Shown here piece after piece: positions 8,738-16,461 of a DNA stretch of 64,000 bases. The stretch's first letter is position 1. Each line of letters begins with the position of its first letter. Made by a program: the position numbers and the translations under genes. Under the pieces are notes generated by a model. The model was given only the letters and a program-made list of their open reading frames with translations. It searched no databases and was not told the origin of the DNA. This DNA is from Aeromicrobium camelliae (lineage in GTDB: Bacteria; Actinomycetota; Actinomycetes; Propionibacteriales; Nocardioidaceae). The stretch spans positions 1 to 64,000 of the forward strand of contig NZ_RQJX01000017.1 of NCBI RefSeq assembly GCF_003850045.1. Direction: 5' to 3'.

Positions 8738-9757
8738 ATGGCTCGAATGATCAGCTATCGCGACGCCATCAACGAGGCGCTCACCCTCGAGATGGAGCGC
8801 GACGAGACCGTCATCGTCATGGGCGAGGACAACGCCGGCGGCGCGAGCGCGGGCAGCCCCGGAGAGGAGGACGCCTGGGGCGGCGTCCTCGGCGTGACCA
8901 AGGGCCTCTACGGGAAGTTCCCCGGCCGCGTACTCGACACCCCTATCTCGGAGTCGGCGTTCGTCGGCGCGGCCGTCGGCGCCGCGACCGCCGGTCTTCG
9001 CCCCGTCGCCGAACTCATGTTCATCGACTTCATGGGCGTCTGCTTCGACCAGATCTTCAACCAGGCGGCGAAGTTCCGCTACATGTTCGGCGGCAAGGCG
9101 GTCACCCCCGTCGTCATCCGGACCATGTACGGCGCCGGCCTGCGGGCCGCGGCGCAGCACTCCCAGGTGCTCTACCCGCTCTTCACGCACATCCCCGGCC
9201 TCAAGGTCGTCGTGCCGTCCAGCCCGTACGAGGCCAAGGGTCTGCTCATCCAGGCGATCCGTGACAACGACCCCGTCATCTTCTGCGAGCACAAGGCCAT
9301 GTACGACGTGCAGGGTGACGTCCCGGAGGGCGCGTACGCGATCCCCTTCGGCGAGGCCAATGTGGTCCGCGACGGCGACGACGTCACGATCGTGGCGCTC
9401 GGCCGCATGGTTAGCGTCGCGGAGGAGGCGGCCAAGGAGCTGGCCGCGAACGGCATCGAGGCGGAGATCGTCGACCCGCGCACGACGAGCCCGCTCGACA
9501 CGGAGACGATCCTCGAGAGCGTCGAGCGGACCGGTCGACTGGTCGTGGTCGACGAGTCGAGTCCGCGGTGCAGCGTCGGGCGCGACATCTCCGCGATCGT
9601 CGCCGAGCAGTCGTTCGGCGCGCTGCGGGGGCCGATTCAGGTCGTGACACCGCCACACACTCCGGTTCCGTTCTCTGACGTGCTCGAGGACCTGTACGTC
9701 CCGAGCGCTCAGGACGTCGTGAACGCGGTCAAGACCGTCGCAGATTGGAAGCGGTGA
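8738..9757 (+). CDS. acoB: Acetoin dehydrogenase E1 beta
   Basis: The 339-residue beta subunit that forms the alpha2beta2 E1 with AcoA. The N-terminal MISYRDAINEALTLEMERDE, the glutamate-bearing GVTKGLYGKFPGRVLDTPISE (Glu activates thiamine), the RTMYGAGLRAAAQHSQ segment and the C-terminal transketolase domain VDPRTTSPLDTETI...VVVDE are all typical. It lies 15 bp after acoA with AGGAGG in the spacer and 2 bp before acoC, so the three subunits are one transcript. No truncation or unusual residues were seen. Confidence 0.93.
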   Translation: MARMISYRDAINEALTLEMERDETVIVMGEDNAGGASAGSPGEEDAWGGVLGVTKGLYGKFPGRVLDTPISESAFVGAAVGAATAGLRPVAELMFIDFMGVCFDQIFNQAAKFRYMFGGKAVTPVVIRTMYGAGLRAAAQHSQVLYPLFTHIPGLKVVVPSSPYEAKGLLIQAIRDNDPVIFCEHKAMYDVQGDVPEGAYAIPFGEANVVRDGDDVTIVALGRMVSVAEEAAKELAANGIEAEIVDPRTTSPLDTETILESVERTGRLVVVDESSPRCSVGRDISAIVAEQSFGALRGPIQVVTPPHTPVPFSDVLEDLYVPSAQDVVNAVKTVADWKR

Positions 9758-9759
9758 TC

Positions 9760-10881
9760 ATGTCAGACATCATCAAGGTGGTCATGCCCAAGTGGGGCCT
9801 CTCGATGACGACCGGGCGGGTGACCGAGTGGCTGGTCGACGAAGGCGACGAGGTCTCCCCCGGCGATGACCTGCTGGAGATCGACACCGACAAGATCGCC
9901 GGTGCTCTGGAGTCGCCCGGCGGCGGCATCCTGCGCCGCCAGATCGCGCAGATCGACGAATCGATCCCGGTCGGTGCCACCATCGGTCTGCTCGCTCCGG
10001 CCGAGGTCTCCGAGGAGGAGATCGAGAAGGCCGCCCGGATCGCTCGCGAGGAGCTCGATTCCGGCAGCGTCGAGGACGTCGCCGGACCCGAGGTCGGCAA
10101 GGTCGCCGTCAAGGGACGCGAGATCGCCTTTGCCCGGCTCGGAACCGAGGGAGAGGACATCGTCCTGGTCCACGGCTACGGTGGCGACAAGAACTCCTGG
10201 CTGTTCGTCCAGGAGCCCCTGTCCGCGGCGTACGTCGTCGACGCCATCGACCTTCCCGGTCACGGCGAGTCCTCGAAGGACGTCGGCGACGGGTCACTCG
10301 ACGTCCTCGTCGAGGCCGTGACCGGCTACCTGGCCGAGCAGGGCATCGAACGGGCGCACCTCGTCGGACACTCGCTCGGCGGTGCTGTCGTCACCGCAGC
10401 CGCGGCGGCGGCGCCCGAGCGGGTCGCCTCGCTGACGCTCATCGCGCCCGCTGGCTACGGCCCGGCGATCAATGCGACCTACCTGCGCGGGTTCGCCGGG
10501 GCCCAGTCACGCCGGCAGTTGCAGCCCCATCTCGGCGACCTCTACGGCGACCCTTCGCTGGCCACCCGTCAGCTCGCTGACGACCTGATGAAGTTCAAGC
10601 GTCTGGACGGGGTGGACGAGGCACTGAACGCGATCCTCGGCACCCTTCTGGACGGGGACGCCCCGGGCATCGACGTCGCGCCGCTGCTTGCCGGGATCGA
10701 CGTTCCCGTGCAGGTCGTGTGGGGCGATGCCGATGCGGTGATCGCTGCGTCCAACGCGCAGGGGCTGGACGACCGCTCGGTGGTCACCACCTTGCCGGGT
10801 GTGGGACACATGGCCCACATGGAACAGCCGTCCGCTGTGGTCACGGCCATCACGTCCGCCGTCGAGGCCGCGAACGGCTGA
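9760..10881 (+). CDS. acoC: Acetoin dehydrogenase E2, lipoyl domain plus alpha/beta hydrolase
   Basis: A 373-residue dihydrolipoyl acetyltransferase of the acetoin complex. Residues 1-80 form a biotinyl/lipoyl domain with the lipoylation site IDTDKIAG (Lys45). About 85-115 is a linker/peripheral segment. From 125 on there is an alpha/beta hydrolase fold with LVHGYGGDKNSW, DLPGHGES, GHSLGG (Ser205), an Asp in WGDADAV and a His in GVGHMAH. This replaces the normal CAT-type catalytic core and is diagnostic for AcoC-type E2. ATG at 9760 is preferred over the earlier ATG at 9745, which lies inside acoB. A strong terminator follows. Confidence 0.93.
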   Translation: MSDIIKVVMPKWGLSMTTGRVTEWLVDEGDEVSPGDDLLEIDTDKIAGALESPGGGILRRQIAQIDESIPVGATIGLLAPAEVSEEEIEKAARIAREELDSGSVEDVAGPEVGKVAVKGREIAFARLGTEGEDIVLVHGYGGDKNSWLFVQEPLSAAYVVDAIDLPGHGESSKDVGDGSLDVLVEAVTGYLAEQGIERAHLVGHSLGGAVVTAAAAAAPERVASLTLIAPAGYGPAINATYLRGFAGAQSRRQLQPHLGDLYGDPSLATRQLADDLMKFKRLDGVDEALNAILGTLLDGDAPGIDVAPLLAGIDVPVQVVWGDADAVIAASNAQGLDDRSVVTTLPGVGHMAHMEQPSAVVTAITSAVEAANG

Positions 10882-10905
10882 CTCCCCTCGCAGGTGGCCG
10901 TGCAC

Positions 10906-10938
10906 CGCGCCGGCCCGGGGCTTCCCCGGGCCGGCGCG
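10906..10938 (+). terminator. Strong hairpin after acoC
   Basis: A perfect 15-bp GC-rich stem (10906-10920 with 10924-10938) with a three-base loop, followed by the T-rich TTGTTGC. It should end the acoXABC transcript and separate it from the regulator gene. Confidence 0.85.
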
Positions 10939-10940
10939 TT

Positions 10941-10955
10941 GTTGCACGTTGTTGC
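10941..10955 (+). promoter_or_regulatory. Paired GTTGC site upstream of the regulator gene
   Basis: GTTGC-N5-GTTGC (10941-10945 and 10951-10955), with T preceding each copy, 68-82 bases before the acoR start. It has the same ten-base spacing as the pairs at acoX and the butanediol operon. It touches the T-rich tail of the acoC terminator, so coincidence is possible. If real, it implies autoregulation. Confidence 0.45.
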
Positions 10956-11022
10956 ATCCCTCACGCTGTGGCGCCCGTCACAGCGGCCCGCCTATTCTGA
11001 TCCGAAGGAGGTGTCCAGTCCG

Positions 11023-12210
11023 GTGACCGATTTCAAGGCCGTGCTGCCCGGCACGAACCTGTCGCGCTACGCCCGGCAACTCACCCAGATTCATGACTCC
11101 GTCGTCAGCGGAGCGCGTCCGGCCGAGCGGCCGCGAGCTGTCGTCGCGCGCTCGTGGCAACGAGTCCTCAGGGCAGGACTCGACGCGTCACGCCAGAACT
11201 ATCGCGAGCCGCTCGGCATCGAGGAGGTACTCCGCCGACGCGAGGCCTCTCCCCTGCGCTTGGTGATCAGCGACCTCATCGGCGTCGTCTCGCGCGTCGC
11301 CGACGCCTCGCGCATGCTCATGGTCGTGACGGACGCGGACGGCATCGTGCTGTGGCGCGCCGGATCGGCCGCGGTGAGGGCGCACGCCGATGCGCTCGGG
11401 TTCACCGAGGGCGCGGACTGGACCGAGAGGCAAGTGGGGACCAATGCCATCGGCACCGCCCTGGTGGAGGCAGCACCCGTGGAACTGTTCTCGGCGGAGC
11501 ACTTCGAGCAGGCCCAGCATGCGTGGTACTGCACCGCGCATCCGATCCACGATCCACGAACCGGCGACATGCTCGGCGTCATCGACGTGAGTGGCCCCGC
11601 GCTCTCGCTGCACCCGACCATCAGCGCGCTCGTCGAGACAGCGGTCCGACTGGCCGAGTCGCAGCTGTGGCGATGTCATGAGGACCGTCTCGCGAAGCTC
11701 AGGAAGTCAGCAGAGCACCTCGTCGCGGCGGTCAAGGGCCCACTCCTCGTCGTCGACGACCACGGCTGGGTAGCGCTGCACGCCGGAGTGCCCGCGCGCG
11801 ACCGGATCGCCGTGCCGCGGCCCGACACGACCCTGACGATTCCCGGCATGGGAATCTGCCTGCCCGAACGACTCCGCGAAGGCTGGCTGGTCCGACCGGC
11901 GACCGGCGCGCGTTGCATCACCGCTGTTCTCAAGCTTCAGGGAGCGGCGACCTTGGAGGTCACTTCCGCGGAGGACACCTGGCGAATGCCGCTGACTCAA
12001 CGACATGCGGAACTGCTTCGCCTTCTGCATGCTGCCGGGGCGGACGGGCTCAGCGCGAGCCAGTTGAGTACCGCGCTCTTCGGCGACGACGAGCATCTCG
12101 TGACCGTCCGCGCGGAGATCTCCCGCATGCGCCGCCACCTGGGTGCGCTCGTCGCGACGAAGCCCTACCGCATCGCCGATGACGTCAATCTGACCGTGCA
12201 GGAGGGCTGA
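11023..12210 (+). CDS. acoR: AcoR-like GAF-domain regulator without AAA+ domain
   Basis: A 395-residue regulator. Residues about 65-215 form the GAF-type sensor arrangement of AcoR / sigma54 activators (TDADGIVLWRAGS, EGADWTERQVGTNAIGTAL, EHFEQAQHAWYCTAHPIHDP, GVIDVSG). The AAA+ ATPase domain and Fis-type helix-turn-helix of true AcoR are absent. Instead the C-terminus has LTQRHAELLRLLHAAGADGL then SASQLSTALFGDDEHLVTVR, which looks like a winged helix-turn-helix. It should therefore act with sigma70-type polymerase. The GTG at 11023 has AAGGAGG about ten bases upstream. It probably senses acetoin or a breakdown product and activates acoXABC and bdhA. Confidence 0.8.
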   Translation: MTDFKAVLPGTNLSRYARQLTQIHDSVVSGARPAERPRAVVARSWQRVLRAGLDASRQNYREPLGIEEVLRRREASPLRLVISDLIGVVSRVADASRMLMVVTDADGIVLWRAGSAAVRAHADALGFTEGADWTERQVGTNAIGTALVEAAPVELFSAEHFEQAQHAWYCTAHPIHDPRTGDMLGVIDVSGPALSLHPTISALVETAVRLAESQLWRCHEDRLAKLRKSAEHLVAAVKGPLLVVDDHGWVALHAGVPARDRIAVPRPDTTLTIPGMGICLPERLREGWLVRPATGARCITAVLKLQGAATLEVTSAEDTWRMPLTQRHAELLRLLHAAGADGLSASQLSTALFGDDEHLVTVRAEISRMRRHLGALVATKPYRIADDVNLTVQEG

Positions 12211-12237
12211 ACTCCTCGCCGCACCGGCAACGGACGA

Positions 12238-12280
12238 GGCTCGCCGAGCACCTCGGTGAAGCTGAGATGCTCGGCGAGCC
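12238..12280. terminator. Bidirectional hairpin between acoR and bdhA
   Basis: A perfect 13-bp inverted repeat (12238-12250 with 12268-12280) with a 17-base loop between two convergent genes. There is no T-run. It is likely to stop transcription from both sides. Confidence 0.65.
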
Positions 12281-12294
12281 AGGGCGGATTCACG

Positions 12295-13350
12295 TCAGGG
12301 GCGCACCAGGATCTTGACGTTCTCCTCCTTGTTGTTGATGAGCTCGTCGAAGCCTCGCGTGACGATCTCATCGACGCCGATCCGGCCCGTGATGAACTGG
12401 AACGGGTCGACCTTGCCGTCGGCGATGAGCTTGATGGTGTCGGGGTGGTCGTTGGCGTAGGCCAGGCTGCCGAGGACGTTGACCTCGCGGAACACGAGGT
12501 CGTTCATGGCCACGGAGGCCTCGTGTCCCCAGATCGCCACGTTGACGCACGTGCCTCCCACGCGGGTGCCCTGGATCGCCGACTTCAGCACGGAGTCCAC
12601 ACCTGCGCACTCGAAGCTGATGTCGGCCCCCCGCCCGCTGGTGAGGTCCATCAGCTGCTCGAGGATATCGTCGGTCGTCGGATCGATCACGACGTCGGCG
12701 CCCGCGGCGAGCGCCTTCTTCTTGCGCACCTCCGCCGGCTCCACGACTACCACCTGCTCAACGCCCACGGCGCGCAGGACCGAGGTGGTGACGAGACCGA
12801 TGGGCCCCGAGCCGAACACCACGGCGGACTGTCCCGACCGGGCTCCGGCCAAGCGAACCGCATGGTAGGCGACGGCAAGAGGCTCGACGAGGGCGCCGAC
12901 ATCGGTACCGAGCTCTCCGAGCGGATGAATCCACCGCCGTTCCGCGACGACGTACTTGCTGAAGCCGCCTCCCCACCCCGAGAGCCCGACGAAGCCGAGC
13001 GTCGCGCAGACGTTGTAGCGGCCCTGGACGCACGCATCACAACGGCCGCAGACGATGTACGGCTCGACGACGACCCGATCGCCCACGCGCAGGTCCGTGA
13101 CTCCGTCACCGAGTTCGGCCACGACCCCGGCGAATTCGTGCCCGAGCGTGATGGGGACGGTCTCTCCGGTAAGCGGATGGGGCGCGTCGGAGGGTGGGGC
13201 GAAGATCGGCCCTTCGAGGTACTCGTGCAGGTCCGTTCCGCAGATCCCACACCATTCGACCTCCACCTTGACGGTGCCGGGTCGAGTCGCGGGCTCGGGG
13301 ATCTCCTCGATCCGGATGTCGCCGCGCCCATAGAACTGTGCTGCTTTCAT
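12295..13350 (-). CDS. bdhA: 2,3-butanediol dehydrogenase (zinc, medium-chain)
   Basis: A 351-residue zinc-dependent medium-chain dehydrogenase that interconverts 2,3-butanediol and acetoin with NAD(H). Catalytic zinc ligands are Cys37 (WCGICGTD) and His71-Glu72 (GHEFAG), and the structural zinc site is CGRCDACVQGRYNVC (Cys101, 104, 107, 115). The Rossmann motif is GSGPIGLV. The insert HEYLEGPIFAP after the first zinc ligand is characteristic of the butanediol dehydrogenase subgroup. It follows the repeat membrane protein gene by 10 bp on the same strand and feeds acetoin to the AcoABC complex, so the locus degrades butanediol as well as acetoin. Confidence 0.9.
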   Translation of the reverse strand: MKAAQFYGRGDIRIEEIPEPATRPGTVKVEVEWCGICGTDLHEYLEGPIFAPPSDAPHPLTGETVPITLGHEFAGVVAELGDGVTDLRVGDRVVVEPYIVCGRCDACVQGRYNVCATLGFVGLSGWGGGFSKYVVAERRWIHPLGELGTDVGALVEPLAVAYHAVRLAGARSGQSAVVFGSGPIGLVTTSVLRAVGVEQVVVVEPAEVRKKKALAAGADVVIDPTTDDILEQLMDLTSGRGADISFECAGVDSVLKSAIQGTRVGGTCVNVAIWGHEASVAMNDLVFREVNVLGSLAYANDHPDTIKLIADGKVDPFQFITGRIGVDEIVTRGFDELINNKEENVKILVRP

Positions 13351-13360
13351 GTGATTTCTC

Positions 13361-14527
13361 CTAGTGGTGAGCCGAGGCTGTAAGGGGCTCCGTCTCGTCG
13401 ATGTCGGACGGAGGCGGAGTGTCGGGGGCGCGGAGACCGAACGAGCCGAATCCCGCGACGTACAACAGGGCGACGAGCGCCATCCAGTTCATGAAGCCGA
13501 GCGCATTGCCCGCGATGTCGCCGACGACCACGGGCTCGTGCAACACGGCCGACGCCAGGACGAAGTAGTAGGCGACGAAGGTGGCGGCACCGAGTCCGAA
13601 GGTCACGAGCGTCCGGAGGGCGAGGTTCGCCGGCTCGGGGAGTCGCGTCGGCTTGTTGCCGAAGGCGTTGCTCCAGATGATCATCCACACCACCCAGCAC
13701 ACGCCCAGTTGAGCGGGAAACTGCTGGATCGCCCCGCCGAGCGCGCTGACGTTGTCCGGACCGAGCAACACCTTGCTCACGGCACGCATCAGCCAGAAGA
13801 GCAGGGTTCCCAGCACGATGTTCCCGGCCAGGGAGGCCAGCGCCACGCGTCCGCGACTGCCCGCCAGCCGCCATGGCCAGTTGTCCCAGAGCGATCCGGT
13901 GAGAATGATCGACACGACCAGCGCGTAGTACCACCCGAGCAGGGTGTCGAGGTCCATGAGGGCGCCGTCCGGTGCCACCGCCAGCGACAAGGTGGGCAGA
14001 CCGAGACTCACGTACAGGGCCACGGTCGGGAGCATGAGGAAGGCGATCTCGCACCATCCGACCAGCGGCTGGCGCAACCCGAGATCTGGCCACGGCCAGT
14101 GGCCCCAATTGACCGCGCTCATGACATAGGTCGAGAAGCCGAAGAGGACGAAGAGGGCGCCGACGAAGTAGCCGCTTCCGTCGTCGCGAGACGCCGCGAA
14201 GTCCGGATCCAGGTGCCCGAGCCCTGCCGCCAGCAGCCACGTGACGAGCACCCCGAAGCCCAGTGCGCTCGCGGCGATCGTCATGCCCCGCAGTGGTTGC
14301 GGCAGTCGGACGAAGCCGGAGAACTCCAGGTTGAAACCGCTCCAGACCACGAACATGAGCGCCCAGAAAAGTACGGCGTTGAAGGGCAGCGGATAGACGT
14401 TCAACGGGCTGGTCTGCGGGTCGGCAAGGAGATACCAACCCGCCACGGACGCGAGGACGACGACCAGCAGATTGAGCAGGCCGAAGGTCCACCAGGGACG
14501 GGGGCGGGGGTCGGGGTTCATGTTCAC
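13361..14527 (-). CDS. Ten-helix membrane protein with internal repeats, unrecognised
   Basis: A 388-residue membrane protein with about ten helices (near 12-33, 48-66, 81-103, 120-140, 157-178, 198-216, 229-250, 272-290, 305-328, 340-362). A tryptophan-centred helix end recurs at W62 (WSGFN), W141 (WGHWPW), W214 (WDNWPW) and W285 (WSNAF), with a period of 71-79 residues. A following RLPQP or RLPEP in repeats 1 and 4 suggests four copies of a two-helix unit. I do not recognise the family. GTG at 14527 or ATG at 14521 can start it. It is co-directional with bdhA 10 bp away, so uptake or efflux of butanediol/acetoin or a related compound is a reasonable guess only. Confidence 0.7.
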   Translation of the reverse strand: MNMNPDPRPRPWWTFGLLNLLVVVLASVAGWYLLADPQTSPLNVYPLPFNAVLFWALMFVVWSGFNLEFSGFVRLPQPLRGMTIAASALGFGVLVTWLLAAGLGHLDPDFAASRDDGSGYFVGALFVLFGFSTYVMSAVNWGHWPWPDLGLRQPLVGWCEIAFLMLPTVALYVSLGLPTLSLAVAPDGALMDLDTLLGWYYALVVSIILTGSLWDNWPWRLAGSRGRVALASLAGNIVLGTLLFWLMRAVSKVLLGPDNVSALGGAIQQFPAQLGVCWVVWMIIWSNAFGNKPTRLPEPANLALRTLVTFGLGAATFVAYYFVLASAVLHEPVVVGDIAGNALGFMNWMALVALLYVAGFGSFGLRAPDTPPPSDIDETEPLTASAHH

Positions 14528-14607
14528 GTGCTTTCGGCTCAGGAGCTCGCGCCGAAGGGCGAGCTAGTGGCGCCCAGACAAGCGCCAGTGACGCGCCTCA
14601 CACCAGA

Positions 14608-14622
14608 GTTGCCGGGTGTTGC
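14608..14622 (+). promoter_or_regulatory. Paired GTTGC site upstream of the bdhA operon
   Basis: GTTGC-CGGGT-GTTGC, two copies with the same ten-base spacing seen at the two other aco promoters. It lies 81-95 bases upstream of the membrane protein / bdhA operon (minus strand) and about 260 bases from the ligase gene. It links this operon to the presumed AcoR regulon. Confidence 0.5.
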
Positions 14623-14821
14623 AGCAGCCAGGCAAGGACGCAGTCCGCGCCCGTCCGGCGCGGACTGTCATGCGATAAGCGCCGCGGATGCGCCCTCGAT
14701 CGCCGCACGCGAGGCAGCGGAGACCGCCACCCCGCGCCTGCCCTCGACTCTGTGCTCAATCGACAAAGCGCACCCGATTCTTCGTCCACGCACGATGTAG
14801 GCAAGGGCAGCCACCCTACCT

Positions 14822-14837
14822 AGTGTTCTAGATCACA
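14822..14837. promoter_or_regulatory. CRP/GlxR-like binding site
   Basis: AGTGT-TCTAGA-TCACA matches the cAMP receptor protein (GlxR type) consensus TGTGA-NNTANN-TCACA except at the first and fifth bases. It sits 43-58 bases upstream of the ligase start, fitting catabolite control of this operon. Inferred from consensus only. Confidence 0.45.
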
Positions 14838-14845
14838 GCCCGAAA

Positions 14846-14859
14846 GTGGCGTACGCCAC
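14846..14859. promoter_or_regulatory. Perfect 14-bp palindrome before the ligase gene
   Basis: GTGGCGTACGCCAC is its own reverse complement and ends 20 bases before the ATG. It overlaps the probable -10/transcription start area, so it looks like a repressor site, possibly for the PucR-type protein encoded at the end of the same operon. Confidence 0.45.
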
Positions 14860-14879
14860 ATCGAGACGGTGAGGGACAT

Positions 14880-16367
14880 ATGCAGCTGGGATATCTGCCT
14901 TGGGGCGGCTCCACGGAACTCCGCAACCGACGGAACGAGATCGGCCTCCGCGACGACCGCGTCGAACTCACCTATGCCGAGTTCGACGACTGGACCGCGG
15001 CCTTCGCCGAGCAGCTCAGCGAGCACGGGCTCGGCGCCGAGGACGTTCTGGCGATCATGCTGCCCAATCGGGTCGAGCTTCTCGTCGCCATGTTCGCGGC
15101 CTGGCGCCTCGGCGCGGTCGCCACCCCGGTGAACCCCACCTTCACCGACCATGAGGCCGACTACCAGATCCGGGATTCGGCGGCGAAGCTCGTCGTCACC
15201 GCGCGTCCGGTCGCCTCGATCGGGGATCGCCCGACGATCTACGTCGAGGACATGCGCACCTCGTGCCGTCGAGAGCCGACTGTTCCGCAGCCGCTGACCA
15301 GCGACTCCCTCGCACTGCTGATCTACACCAGCGGCTCCACCGGCCAACCCAAGGGCGTGATGCTCGACCACGGCAACGCCGAAGCCATGTCGGACATGAT
15401 GGCCCGGCACCTCGGCCTGACCGAACAGGACCACTGTCTGCTCGTCCTCCCGCTGTTCCACGTGAACGCGATCATGGTGAGCGTCCTGGCCCCGATGCGT
15501 TCGGGCGGTCAACTCAGCATCGTCGGTCAGTTCTCGGCCAGCAGGTTCTTCGAGCAGGTGGAACGGCTACGCCCCACCTACTTCTCGGCCGTCCCGACGA
15601 TCTACGCAGTGCTGGCGTCACTGCCCGAGGATGTCCGACCCGACACCTCGTCCCTGCGCTTCGTCATCTGCGGCGCCGCTCCCGTCGCCAAGGAGCTGCT
15701 CGAGCGATCACAGCAGCGCTACGGGTTCAGCATCATCGAGGGGTACGGGCTCACCGAGGGCACGTGTGCTTCGGCGTGCAACCCCGTCGACGGACCCCGC
15801 AAACTCGGCACCGTCGGGCCCGCACTGCCGGGTCAGACGATCGCGATCATGGGCAGCGACGGCACGCTGCTGCCACCGGGATCGACCGGGGAAGTCGTCA
15901 TCGCCGGTCCCAACGTCATGCGGGGATATCTCAACCGTCCCGAGGCCACCGCCGAGACCCTGCGAGACGGGTGGCTGCACACCGGCGACGTGGGACGACT
16001 CGACGACGACGGTTACCTCACCATCGTCGACCGGATCAAGGACATGATCATCCGCGGCGGCGAGAACATCTACCCCAAGGAGATCGAGGCCGTCCTCAGC
16101 CGACTCGACGACGTCCTCGAAGCCGCCGTCGTCGCCCGTGCCGACGACACCTACGGCGAGGTGCCCGTCGCCTACGTCAGCCTCTATCCCGATGCCCGGC
16201 TCACCGAGGACGACCTCCTCGAGCATTGCCGGCGCCACCTCACCAAGGTCAAAGTGCCCGAGCGCATCCACATCGTCGATGAACTGCCGAAGAACCCGGT
16301 CGGCAAGATCGACAAACCTACGCTGCGGCACCTCGTCCGCACCTCGACGCAGGCGCCAACCGCCTAG
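14880..16367 (+). CDS. AMP-forming acyl-CoA synthetase
   Basis: A 495-residue ANL-superfamily ligase that adenylates a carboxylic acid and transfers it to CoA. It has the phosphate loop YTSGSTGQPKG (149-159), a GYGLTEG motif, WLHTGD, the hinge YLTIVDRIKDMIIRGGENIYP and the C-terminal catalytic Lys476 in NPVGKIDK. Motifs and length fit medium- or long-chain fatty acid or aryl acid ligases; substrate choice cannot be read. ATG at 14880 has GAGGGA closely upstream. It is the first gene of a run with a DUF3556 protein, an FAD oxidoreductase and a PucR regulator. The promoter carries a CRP-like site and a palindrome. Confidence 0.88.
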   Translation: MQLGYLPWGGSTELRNRRNEIGLRDDRVELTYAEFDDWTAAFAEQLSEHGLGAEDVLAIMLPNRVELLVAMFAAWRLGAVATPVNPTFTDHEADYQIRDSAAKLVVTARPVASIGDRPTIYVEDMRTSCRREPTVPQPLTSDSLALLIYTSGSTGQPKGVMLDHGNAEAMSDMMARHLGLTEQDHCLLVLPLFHVNAIMVSVLAPMRSGGQLSIVGQFSASRFFEQVERLRPTYFSAVPTIYAVLASLPEDVRPDTSSLRFVICGAAPVAKELLERSQQRYGFSIIEGYGLTEGTCASACNPVDGPRKLGTVGPALPGQTIAIMGSDGTLLPPGSTGEVVIAGPNVMRGYLNRPEATAETLRDGWLHTGDVGRLDDDGYLTIVDRIKDMIIRGGENIYPKEIEAVLSRLDDVLEAAVVARADDTYGEVPVAYVSLYPDARLTEDDLLEHCRRHLTKVKVPERIHIVDELPKNPVGKIDKPTLRHLVRTSTQAPTA

Positions 16368-16461
16368 CTCGATCCACGCGGCAGTTCCCCCCACGATCCA
16401 CCAGGTCCAGCGCGAGCACGTGCTCGTGCAGGACGCCCTTGCCCAAGTGAAGGAGCAGACC

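Larger units (their letters stand above)
14528..14879. other. Divergent promoter region, non-coding
   Basis: 352 bp between the bdhA operon and the ligase gene, with no supported reading frame. It holds a paired GTTGC site (14608-14622), an 11-bp hairpin with five-base loop (14641-14667), a CRP/GlxR-like box (14822-14837) and a 14-bp palindrome (14846-14859). The hairpin lies between two outward-facing promoters, so it is unlikely to be a terminator. Confidence 0.6.

Noticed and set aside
7151-9658. 835-codon open frame antisense to acoX, acoA and acoB
   Set aside because: It mirrors the codon bias of highly GC3-rich genes on the other strand, has no family resemblance and is made of low-complexity charged sequence; acoX, acoA and acoB are certain.
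14641-14667. 11-bp hairpin as a terminator
   Set aside because: It lies between two divergent genes, with no transcript expected to end there and no T-run; listed as part of the regulatory region only.
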